A stretch of 64,000 bases of DNA from NCBI RefSeq assembly GCF_030166555.2, contig NZ_CP126461.2. The stretch is one strand, 5' to 3'. Below are positions 42,244 to 49,585 of the stretch, one piece after another. Origin of the DNA: Acholeplasma laidlawii_A (GTDB taxonomy: Bacteria; Bacillota_I; Bacilli_A; Acholeplasmatales; Acholeplasmataceae). Within the stretch, counting starts at the first letter, position 1, and each line of letters opens with the position of its first letter. Made by a program: the position numbers and the translations under genes. The notes below the pieces were generated by a model. The model was not told where the DNA came from, searched no databases, and saw only the letters and a program-made list of their open reading frames with translations.

Positions 42244-42331
42244 TATAAATAGGTTTAGATAAAAAAATGAAGTCTGTTCGTGTTGTCTCATACATATTAG
42301 CATTCTTTGAAGCAGCACAATAAAATATCAT
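42221..42331 (-). CDS. 36-residue leader ORF upstream of the ABC operon
   Basis: ATG at 42331 has a near-perfect GGAGG site (42339-42343) 7 bases upstream and lies 22 bases downstream of a consensus promoter. It codes for 36 residues beginning M-I-F-Y-C-A-A-S-K-N and ending in T-S-V, with no membrane segment or family. Its stop is inside the following terminator hairpin. The arrangement is that of a leader peptide controlling readthrough into the transporter genes. It could instead be an independent small protein. Confidence 0.55.
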   Translation of the reverse strand: MIFYCAASKNANMYETTRTDFIFLSKPIYSVKHTSV

Positions 42332-42353
42332 TTTAATACCTCCGACATTTGTT

Positions 42354-42382
42354 ATTATACTTCATACGCTAAATAATTTCAA
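42354..42382 (-). promoter_or_regulatory. Consensus promoter of the leader ORF / ABC operon
   Basis: On the minus strand TTGAAA (42377-42382), a 17-base spacer and TATAAT (42354-42359). The predicted start is about 12 bases before the GGAGG site. Confidence 0.75.
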
Positions 42383-42445
42383 GAATTCGAGTTCTATTTG
42401 TGCATACATTAAGTATATTTTCTAGTCGCATCTTCCGGATTTTTG

Positions 42446-42460
42446 GGTAAACGCTTACAT
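42446..42460. promoter_or_regulatory. cre-like operator 1
   Basis: On the minus strand TGTAAGCGTTTACC matches the CcpA/LacI-type consensus TGWAARCGYTWNCW at all but the last base. It lies 64 bases upstream of the ABC operon -35 box and inside a larger GGGTA...TACCC inverted repeat. The rest of the 483-base gap between 42184 and 42666 holds short inverted repeats and no convincing gene. Confidence 0.5.
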
Positions 42461-42627
42461 CTTTGATGTAATGGTATACCCGATTGACTAGGTATTTATA
42501 CTTAAGTTTGATCACTTAAAGATCCAACAATCTATCCTTTATTGGGTTGAAGTTCCATAGATATTTATAATGGTTTTGTCCATGACTATTCATTGTATCA
42601 CACTTTATATTTGTTGTATAGTATAAA

Positions 42628-42644
42628 ATGTAAAACGTTTACAT
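42628..42644. promoter_or_regulatory. cre-like operator 2
   Basis: ATGTAAAACGTTTACAT is a near-perfect palindrome of LacI/CcpA type (TGTAAACGTTTTACA on the minus strand), just after the DUF92 gene. No clear promoter with 17-base spacing was found beside it. Confidence 0.45.
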
Positions 42645-42666
42645 TCTTGTCCGTCAGACGAACTTT

Positions 42667-43449
42667 TTAGATGACTAATAATAGATACGTGACTAGTGAA
42701 ATAGTCAAAACCATAATGAAATTTACAGTACTGTTATTAACAAATTTTTTGCCCGATATAAGTATAAAATGCTCGGTATTTGATATCATTTCCGCTATTT
42801 TTCCACTTTTTATGTCTTTATATTTCGCTTGTAAAAATACACCTAAGTAGCTATCTAAAATACTACCAAAAAATCCAGATATTGTAATAACTACACTAAA
42901 TTCTATAAGCACGTCAAGACTAAATCCTTCACTTAAAAAGTAGAGTGCTGAAAACGTCAAACTAATGATTAATGCGCCTAAAAATGAAGCTACTACACCA
43001 AGCATACTCACAGCTCCAGATAAACCTTTTTCCATAGCTTTAAATGTAACTATGGAGTAGGTTTTACCTTTACTTAAACTACCTATTTCAGAAGCCCAAG
43101 TGTCGGCTGTGGATGCTGCTATAGCAACCACAGCGACAATAAGATATGTTAAATCATGTAAAAAGTAATATAGTGTTAAGAAAAATAAGGATACTACCGA
43201 GTTAGAAATCACTTGAATGTAGTCTCTTCCAAATTTCTCTTTTTCGTTTTTATTGAACTTAGAAATAATACTTGAACTAATAAAGAAGAAAATAAGTATA
43301 CTCCAAGCAATATAGGATCCAAAAGCATAAAATAGCATACCAATAATACTGGCAGTGACAAAACCACTGAGTGTCAGTGATCTTTTCTTATATGCAACAA
43401 ATGCTACCGATAAACTTAATAATAGACCGATGATATATGGTGCAAACAT
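42667..43449 (-). CDS. DUF92 membrane protein, VTE6 (phytyl-phosphate kinase)-like
   Basis: A 260-residue membrane protein with about seven segments. The DUF92 signature A-A-S-T-A-D-T-W-A-S-E-I-G near residue 110-122 and the G-S-I-L-D-S-Y-L-G motif near 197 are clear. The plant and cyanobacterial member VTE6 phosphorylates phytyl phosphate to the diphosphate. As last gene of an operon with a VTE5-like kinase and two carotenoid enzymes, it most likely makes a prenyl diphosphate from a prenyl phosphate. That step is inference. Confidence 0.8.
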   Translation of the reverse strand: MFAPYIIGLLLSLSVAFVAYKKRSLTLSGFVTASIIGMLFYAFGSYIAWSILIFFFISSSIISKFNKNEKEKFGRDYIQVISNSVVSLFFLTLYYFLHDLTYLIVAVVAIAASTADTWASEIGSLSKGKTYSIVTFKAMEKGLSGAVSMLGVVASFLGALIISLTFSALYFLSEGFSLDVLIEFSVVITISGFFGSILDSYLGVFLQAKYKDIKSGKIAEMISNTEHFILISGKKFVNNSTVNFIMVLTISLVTYLLLVI

Positions 43450-43476
43450 ATGCTAGTTCATGCTCCTTAATGTATA

Positions 43477-44337
43477 TTACTTATAAATGCTTAAAACAAT
43501 TTCTTTTTTTCTTTCATCAGATACAACACTTCTAATGTTATATACATCATAGTTATTTGATCTAATGGTAGAAATAATTTCTTCATACATCTTGGATGCT
43601 AGTAAGAGTGGCTTTCTAGCATCTGGTTTAAATAGGTGTAGTTTTTCTAATGCAATTTCATATTTTTTATGCGCATAATTTGCAAGGTATTCAAACATTT
43701 CTATGAACCCGTGATTGACTACACCTAATTCTAAATCTTTTTGTGTGTAATTAAATTGATGCATGACATCTAAAGGGATATAGATGCGTTTTCTTTTACG
43801 ATCCTCACCAATATCTCTTAAAATATTTGTAATTTGCATCGCCTCACCTAAGTTTCTTGCTACAAGCTTTAATTCGCCAATTACACTTTTTGGTGCTAGT
43901 ACATAACTTAACATCTCGCCTACAACACCAGCTACATGATAACAATACTTTAATAAATCATCAAGTGTTTTGGGTTGTGTAAACAAGAAGTCCTGTCGTT
44001 GCCCTTCAATTAAGTCAAAATACGGTTTAAAATCATACGCTTTAGGGTAATAATGCTTAATTACTTCATTTAAACTTCTAAAGATAAAATCCGTTGGTGT
44101 GTCCCCTTTAATCATATCCATTAATTTTGATTCATAACTATTTAGTAAATCAATATCTTTATATTCATCAATGGCATCATCTACAACTCTACAATAAGCA
44201 TATATTGCATAGATCGCTTGGCGATCTTGCTTGGCTTTTAGCATACTAAAAGCCTTATAAAAAGTTTTAGAGTTTTCTTTTATAATTAATTCACACTTAT
44301 TAAAATCACTTTTGAGTTGTTTAGATAATTTCATCAT
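43477..44337 (-). CDS. crtM: Squalene/phytoene synthase family (CrtM-type)
   Basis: It condenses two prenyl diphosphates head to head to start carotenoid synthesis (C30 dehydrosqualene if the substrate is FPP, C40 phytoene if GGPP). The 286-residue protein has both Mg-binding motifs: D-D-A-I-D near 53-57 and R-D-I-G-E-D near 174-179. It also has Y-C-Y-H-V-A-G near 131. The length matches CrtM of staphylococci. Its start overlaps the crtN stop by one base. Chain length cannot be decided by eye. Confidence 0.9.
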   Translation of the reverse strand: MMKLSKQLKSDFNKCELIIKENSKTFYKAFSMLKAKQDRQAIYAIYAYCRVVDDAIDEYKDIDLLNSYESKLMDMIKGDTPTDFIFRSLNEVIKHYYPKAYDFKPYFDLIEGQRQDFLFTQPKTLDDLLKYCYHVAGVVGEMLSYVLAPKSVIGELKLVARNLGEAMQITNILRDIGEDRKRKRIYIPLDVMHQFNYTQKDLELGVVNHGFIEMFEYLANYAHKKYEIALEKLHLFKPDARKPLLLASKMYEEIISTIRSNNYDVYNIRSVVSDERKKEIVLSIYK

Positions 44338-45824
44338 TATTTAAGATCCTTATGTAGTTCATTTACTGCTAATTTTGCACTATTTAAAACAATCGGAACA
44401 CCTGCACCTGGGTGATTACTACTACCAGCTGAATATAAATTCTTTAAATATCTAAATTTATTTTGTGGTCTATAGTAGTTTGATTGAAGTAACGTTGGGC
44501 GAAGACCGAAGGTTGCACCAAATTGTAGATTGAATTTAGATTCAAAATCATTTGGACTATATACCTTAAGATAATCTATATTATCTTTGATGTCTTTAAA
44601 TACTTCATGCTCAGACATCATATCTAATATTTTATTCTTATATGTTTCTACTGCTTTATCATCCCATTTTTCAGGGCTATCTGATTTATTAGGTACCGGA
44701 ACTAGAACATACATTGATTCTTTACCTTCTGGTGCCATGGAACTATCTATACGACTTGGTGTGTATACATAGTATGATGGATCTTTAGGTGTATTACCTG
44801 CAAATATGTCATTAATATTACCATTGAAGTCATTGGTAAAGAAGAATGTATGAGTTTTTAAGTCATAACGTTTTTTAGTACCTATGTATAGTATAAATGA
44901 TGAGGAAGAATATAGCATTTTATTGACTTTCTTTTCAGTATATTTTCCTTTATTTTTCTTTTCTTTGATTAAGTTGTTCATAACCCATGGGAAATCCGCA
45001 TTGGTTAAAACAGCATCATAGTTCTGGGTCACTTTACCATCAACTTTTAATGCTTTGATTTCTTTTTTCTCAATAAGTAGTTCTTCGACATTTTGGTTAA
45101 GTAAGATCTTACCACCCATCTCTAAAAATCTTTTCTCCATAGCTTTGGCCATACTATACATACCACCTTTAATATAGTGAACACCATATAGTAATTCAAT
45201 CATTGGAATAATTGTGTATATTGATGGTCCATTATATGGTGATATACCAATATATAGTGTCTGGAAAGCTAAAGATTGTCTTAATTTTTCATTTTTAACA
45301 AACTTAGCAATTGATTTATAAGCAGAATTAAATGTTTTTAATTTCATACCTTGATATAGCATTTTAGGATTATAAAAATCTGTTGGTTTTCTAAAACTAC
45401 GATCAATAAAGTGATTTTTAGCAATTAAATAACGTTTATAGACATCTGCTAAATATGCTAGGTAACCTTGAGCATCTTCTTCACTAATCTTTTCGTTTTC
45501 AATCGTCATTTCAACTAAATCGTTAGTGGCGATTAAGTTGGTCTTGTCACGATATTTGATTTCAAACATTGGATCAACGCGTACCATGTCAATATAATCT
45601 TTATAGTCTACACCGCTAACTTTAAATACTTCTTTATATATATCTGGCATCATAACAATCGTTGGTCCTACATCAAATGTAAACCCATCTTCCTTAATTT
45701 GATACATTCTGCCACCTACTTTATCGTTCTTTTCATAGATGGTCACATCATATCCAAGTGCCTTAAGACGAATAGCTGAGGCTAAACCTGCTGTTCCTGC
45801 ACCAATAATCGCTATTTTTTTCAA
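44337..45824 (-). CDS. crtN: Carotenoid desaturase (CrtN-type)
   Basis: An FAD-dependent desaturase making neurosporene- or diaponeurosporene-type polyenes. The start is a TTG at 45824 with AGAGG 8 bases upstream, giving K-K-I-A-I-I-G-A-G-T-A-G-L-A-S-A. Earlier codons would run into the preceding gene and have no ribosome site. The 495-residue protein ends with the family motif containing L-Y-S-A-G-S-S-N-H-P-G-A-G-V-P. The length is normal for CrtN/CrtI. It is coupled to crtM. Acholeplasma laidlawii is known to make carotenoids. Confidence 0.92.
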   Translation of the reverse strand: MKKIAIIGAGTAGLASAIRLKALGYDVTIYEKNDKVGGRMYQIKEDGFTFDVGPTIVMMPDIYKEVFKVSGVDYKDYIDMVRVDPMFEIKYRDKTNLIATNDLVEMTIENEKISEEDAQGYLAYLADVYKRYLIAKNHFIDRSFRKPTDFYNPKMLYQGMKLKTFNSAYKSIAKFVKNEKLRQSLAFQTLYIGISPYNGPSIYTIIPMIELLYGVHYIKGGMYSMAKAMEKRFLEMGGKILLNQNVEELLIEKKEIKALKVDGKVTQNYDAVLTNADFPWVMNNLIKEKKNKGKYTEKKVNKMLYSSSSFILYIGTKKRYDLKTHTFFFTNDFNGNINDIFAGNTPKDPSYYVYTPSRIDSSMAPEGKESMYVLVPVPNKSDSPEKWDDKAVETYKNKILDMMSEHEVFKDIKDNIDYLKVYSPNDFESKFNLQFGATFGLRPTLLQSNYYRPQNKFRYLKNLYSAGSSNHPGAGVPIVLNSAKLAVNELHKDLK

Positions 45825-45840
45825 TTTAAAATCCTCTTTC

Positions 45841-46506
45841 TTAAATAAGTAATAGTAAATAATACATAAATGAGGCACCTAATGGTACGGAGAGGTTATC
45901 CAGTCCTTTAGGTGTTAAATATTCTGTTAAAGTTGCAAATACTGCAACTGCTAATGCAATCCAAAGACGCATTAAACTGTTTGAATAGATAATTATTAGA
46001 CTTCCAGCAATTAAAGATACGATAAACATTGTAACTACACCTACAACCGTTTTACCGTGTCCAATATCTTTTGTGCCATATTTTTTACCAAATACAGCGG
46101 CTAATCCATCACCATAACCCATAATCATAACACCCAATAAACCAATATAAGCATTATTTAAGACATAAAATGAGAAGAATATTAGTATTGTAAGGGAGAT
46201 TGGGTAATATACTGTACCCAAATTTCCCTTACCATTACGCTCCATTGACTTAATTAGATTTGTCTTATAAGAAATATAGTTTAATACAATAAATGATACC
46301 GGTGGAATTAAGGTAATAAGTATATCGCTTGGATCTTGCATAAAGATCAGTGCAATAAAATACCAATTCGATACACCTATATGAATAAATTTTCTACTAC
46401 CTTCTTCACCAATAATACCTTTTTTACTTAAGATGGTTGATAAACCTATCATTAAACCTATAAACCCATATGATGATAATAAATAATAAAGAATATGCAT
46501 AGACAT
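45841..46506 (-). CDS. VTE5/SEC59-family isoprenoid alcohol kinase-like membrane protein
   Basis: A 221-residue protein with about seven membrane segments. It has the CTP-dependent polyprenol kinase (phytol kinase, dolichol kinase) signatures: R-K-F-I-H-I near residue 38, G-K-G-N-L-G-T near 92, M-G-Y-G-D-G-L-A-A-V-F-G near 128 and G-K-T-V-V-G near 150. It would phosphorylate a prenol to a prenyl phosphate. It sits 16 bases before crtN and 3 bases after an ABC ATPase gene. The substrate (farnesol or geranylgeraniol) is inferred from context. Confidence 0.82.
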   Translation of the reverse strand: MSMHILYYLLSSYGFIGLMIGLSTILSKKGIIGEEGSRKFIHIGVSNWYFIALIFMQDPSDILITLIPPVSFIVLNYISYKTNLIKSMERNGKGNLGTVYYPISLTILIFFSFYVLNNAYIGLLGVMIMGYGDGLAAVFGKKYGTKDIGHGKTVVGVVTMFIVSLIAGSLIIIYSNSLMRLWIALAVAVFATLTEYLTPKGLDNLSVPLGASFMYYLLLLI

Positions 46507-46509
46507 CTC

Positions 46510-47190
46510 TTATGATTTTTGTCTTAAAGTTAATACGCCATCAACGATGACATATACCTTATCACAATACTCTAGTAAGCGCTCATCATGGGTCACCATG
46601 ATGGTAGCTTTCTTTTGTGCTTTAGTCTCTCTTGCCAGTAACTTAATTACTTCAAATGCCTTGGTAGTATCTAAACTCGCAGTTGGTTCATCAGCAAAGA
46701 TAACATTTGGTTGGTGATACAACGCTTTAGCAATTGCTGCACGTTGGCGTTCCCCTCCAGATAATGCACTTGGGTATTTATTTCTTAACTTATCTACACC
46801 CAACTTTTCAAATAACTCGTTCATCCATTCATTATTTACTTTAGTTTTAGTGATTTTGTTATATAAAACCATTTGTTCTTTAACAGTTAAAAATGGAATT
46901 AAGTTTGATGCTTGTAAGATAAACCCAATTTGGTCTAGTCTTATTTTTGATTTTTGGTCATTCGTGAGTTCACTAAACGGTTTTCCATTAATTAATACTT
47001 TACCAGTAGTTGGTTTTTGTAGACCACCGAGAATGGTTAAAAATGTAGATTTACCAGATCCTGAAGGTCCAATAATACCAATAAGTTCACCTTCATATGC
47101 TGTAAAATTTGTTGGTTTTAGTGCCGAAATTACATTATCACCTTGTAAAAAATCTTTGGATACATTAATCATTTCAATAAGTGCTTTCAT
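46510..47190 (-). CDS. ABC transporter ATP-binding protein (LolD/MacB/HrtA type)
   Basis: A 226-residue ATPase with Walker A G-P-S-G-S-G-K-S-T near 40, Q-loop I-L-Q-A near 90, signature L-S-G-G-E-R-Q-R near 143 and Walker B V-I-F-A-D-E-P near 163. The length and signature fit exporters that pair with FtsX-like permeases. The partner gene lies 1 base upstream. Placement in the carotenoid operon suggests transport of, or protection from, a lipophilic or toxic compound; heme-efflux HrtBA-like function is an alternative. Confidence 0.9.
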   Translation of the reverse strand: MKALIEMINVSKDFLQGDNVISALKPTNFTAYEGELIGIIGPSGSGKSTFLTILGGLQKPTTGKVLINGKPFSELTNDQKSKIRLDQIGFILQASNLIPFLTVKEQMVLYNKITKTKVNNEWMNELFEKLGVDKLRNKYPSALSGGERQRAAIAKALYHQPNVIFADEPTASLDTTKAFEVIKLLARETKAQKKATIMVTHDERLLEYCDKVYVIVDGVLTLRQKS

Positions 47191-47191
47191 A

Positions 47192-48268
47192 TTATCCCCC
47201 TATAGCTTTTAATGGATCTATCTTAAGTACAGCGCGTACTGAGAAAAGCGCACCTAAGAAACCAAATAAGAAAAATGCAACTGTTATCACACCATAAAAT
47301 AAGGTGTTGATCGCAAACGGTATAATATCACCTAAGAAGATGCCGGATACAATCGTTAAGATTAAACCAATAAATATACCAATGAATACAAGTAAGAATG
47401 TCTGAGTAACCACCGAATTTGCAATATAAAAATTAGAAATACCTTGTGCTTTCATGACACCAAACATTGGTGTTTTTTGAATGGTTAGTACATATATGAA
47501 AATTCCTAATACAAACGCTACAATGATAATTAAGAAAATAATCATTGTACCAAAAGTTAAGACTTGTGCAGTATAACCTGGTAGTGTTGCAATATAGTCA
47601 GCTGTAGTATATGTAGCTAACTTTATACCTAAATTGCCCGTTGAACCTCGTACAATAATACCGCTATATAAATTAGGTGGCGTTTCTGTACTATATCTAT
47701 ATTTTTGCCATGTATCCATTGCCATATAGATAACAGGTGCTGTTTGATACGTACTTTTTGTAGAAAAGCCAATGATTGTAAATACCGTATCTGTTCCTGA
47801 TACAGCAATTGTACTTCCAATCTCATAACCTTCTTTTTTAAGTGAATCATCTACAACAACTTCATTATCTTGAAGCGTTAAATTACGAACCTCTGTAGGT
47901 TTTAAGAAAGAATCATTATCAATACCGAAAAAATATACATTTATTCTTGAATCCACATTCACTTCTGCATTTGGATTATTAATAACTGCCGGAAACAAAC
48001 CTATTCTAGCTTTAATGCCATCTACTTCTAATGAATCAAAATCGTTATTGGTCATAAATGACATCATAATAGAGTCATTAGAGTCCACCGTAATAACAAC
48101 CTCATCTGAACCCCATTTATTCACTGCATTGGTATAAGATGAAGCCAAACCATATGCTAGTGAGGTTAAAAAGTATACTAAATAACTAATTAATACTATC
48201 ACAGAGATAATTAATGCAAATTTACCCTTGGTGTACTTTAATTCTTTTATTGCTAAAAACATATACAT
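47192..48268 (-). CDS. FtsX-like ABC transporter permease
   Basis: A 358-residue permease with one N-terminal membrane segment (about 16-38) and an extracytoplasmic MacB-periplasmic-core-like domain (about 45-230). Three C-terminal segments follow and end in the family motif D-P-L-K-A-I-G. The start M-F-L-A-I-K-E-L-K resembles HrtB-type permeases. It is cotranscribed with its ATPase and follows glutathione peroxidase by 7 bases. Confidence 0.87.
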   Translation of the reverse strand: MYMFLAIKELKYTKGKFALIISVIVLISYLVYFLTSLAYGLASSYTNAVNKWGSDEVVITVDSNDSIMMSFMTNNDFDSLEVDGIKARIGLFPAVINNPNAEVNVDSRINVYFFGIDNDSFLKPTEVRNLTLQDNEVVVDDSLKKEGYEIGSTIAVSGTDTVFTIIGFSTKSTYQTAPVIYMAMDTWQKYRYSTETPPNLYSGIIVRGSTGNLGIKLATYTTADYIATLPGYTAQVLTFGTMIIFLIIIVAFVLGIFIYVLTIQKTPMFGVMKAQGISNFYIANSVVTQTFLLVFIGIFIGLILTIVSGIFLGDIIPFAINTLFYGVITVAFFLFGFLGALFSVRAVLKIDPLKAIGG

Positions 48269-48275
48269 TACCTCC

Positions 48276-48758
48276 TTATTTATCTTTATTTAATAGTTTT
48301 TCAATGTCTTTTGCTATTTTTTCGGGTTTTACAAGTGGTGCATAACGTTTAATAACGCGGCCATTTTGGTCTACTAAAAACTTAGTGAAATTCCACTTGA
48401 TCTTTTTATTAAATAACCCTTTTTGATGTCTTTTTAAATAGGTATATAAAATAGACTCGTCTGGTCCATTCACCTCTATTTTAGTAAATCTTTTGAAATC
48501 TGTTTTATAGTTGTTCACACAAAACTCATCAATTGTTTCAACACTATCTTTAGCATCTTTAAATTGATTACTTGGAAAATCTAAGATTTCAAACCCTTTA
48601 TCTTTGTATGTTGCATACAATTTTTGTAGGCCGTCATACTGTGGTGTGAAAAAACATGTTGTAGCTGTGTTAACGATTAACAGAACCTTACCTTTATATG
48701 AATCTAAGGTAACAATATTATTGTGCATATCTTCAACACGTATTTGATAGATACTCAT
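48276..48758 (-). CDS. Glutathione peroxidase-like thiol peroxidase
   Basis: A 160-residue peroxidase reducing hydroperoxides, probably with thioredoxin as donor. The tetrad is visible: Cys35 in T-A-T-T-C-F-F-T-P-Q-Y, Gln65 in P-S-N-Q-F, Trp122 and Asn123 in K-W-N-F-T-K-F. The residue usually occupied by Cys in P-C-N-Q-F is Ser, so the resolving cysteine must be elsewhere (Cys80 is a candidate). It leads the operon with the ABC exporter and carotenoid genes, a link to lipid-peroxide defence. Confidence 0.9.
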   Translation of the reverse strand: MSIYQIRVEDMHNNIVTLDSYKGKVLLIVNTATTCFFTPQYDGLQKLYATYKDKGFEILDFPSNQFKDAKDSVETIDEFCVNNYKTDFKRFTKIEVNGPDESILYTYLKRHQKGLFNKKIKWNFTKFLVDQNGRVIKRYAPLVKPEKIAKDIEKLLNKDK

Positions 48759-48803
48759 TTTTTGATTCCTTCCTTTTTATAATTTTTTATTCTTTTAATT
48801 ATA

Positions 48804-48818
48804 GTATAATTATTATAC
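48804..48818. promoter_or_regulatory. Back-to-back overlapping -10 boxes (GTATAAT-T-ATTATAC)
   Basis: A perfect 15-base palindrome supplies TATAAT on the plus strand (48805-48810, towards the response regulator) and TATAAT on the minus strand (48812-48817, towards the peroxidase/carotenoid operon). Only one polymerase could occupy it at a time. Confidence 0.55.
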
Positions 48819-48841
48819 GAACCACATCTATGGGGGATGCC

Positions 48842-49573
48842 ATGATTTCTATAGCTATATGTGATAATGAGCAAATATTTTTAGATCATTATCAATCAAA
48901 ACTTGAATCTATTGCAAGAAAACTTCCAATCGATTTAGATATTCACCGCTTTCATAGCGGTGAAGCTTTACTGTTTCACTTAGAGGATCGCCCTAACCAA
49001 TTTCAAATTATCTATTTAGATATTGTTATGGGCGGTATCAACGGTATTGAAACAGCTTTGAGGATTCGTAAATTAAACAGTGCCGTTAAAATTATTTTCT
49101 TAACTTCTTCTACAGATTATGTATTTAATGCATTTGATGCAAATGCATCTCATTACTTAATTAAAGATTTACATGATGATAAATTTGATGATGTATTTAT
49201 AAATGTTTATAATCAAGTTAAATCACATAACAGTGAACCTTTATTTTCCATTACAACTAAACAAGAAAATTATTTAATACCTTTTAGTGAGATTGCTTAT
49301 TTTGAAAGTTATAAGCGATTCGTTATTTGTCATAAATCAAACAAAGAACGCATAGAGTATTATTATAAGATTAGTGACTTAGTAACAGAACTTGAAGATA
49401 AACCTTTTATTCTGATTCACCGTTCATTTTTAGTGAATATGCAATATATTTTAAAACTTTCTAAGACAGATGTTTATTTAAAAAATGGTGTTGTGCTTCC
49501 TGTTTCTAGGAACAATTATGAAGTAGTCAAAGATAAACTGTTTAACTATAACAACCAAAATCGTTTGAAATGA
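48842..49573 (+). CDS. LytTR-family response regulator (AgrA/ComE type)
   Basis: A 243-residue regulator. The receiver domain (about 1-120) has the acidic pair D-N near 9-10, phospho-Asp in I-I-Y-L-D-I-V near 60 and the conserved K in L-I-K-D near 107. The LytTR DNA-binding domain (about 140-240) includes E-S-Y-K-R and H-R-S-F-L-V-N. I chose the ATG at 48842, with GGGGGATG as ribosome site, over the ATG at 48830. It is divergent from the peroxidase-carotenoid operon and cotranscribed with its kinase. Confidence 0.9.
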   Translation: MISIAICDNEQIFLDHYQSKLESIARKLPIDLDIHRFHSGEALLFHLEDRPNQFQIIYLDIVMGGINGIETALRIRKLNSAVKIIFLTSSTDYVFNAFDANASHYLIKDLHDDKFDDVFINVYNQVKSHNSEPLFSITTKQENYLIPFSEIAYFESYKRFVICHKSNKERIEYYYKISDLVTELEDKPFILIHRSFLVNMQYILKLSKTDVYLKNGVVLPVSRNNYEVVKDKLFNYNNQNRLK

Positions 49574-49585
49574 AGGTAGACTATC

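Noticed and set aside
42365..42585. Reading frame on the minus strand resembling a protein with one internal stop in the gap before the ABC operon
   Set aside because: It has no convincing ribosome site and no recognised family, and it overlaps the promoter and operator-like repeats. Chance open frame in AT-rich DNA is the simpler reading.
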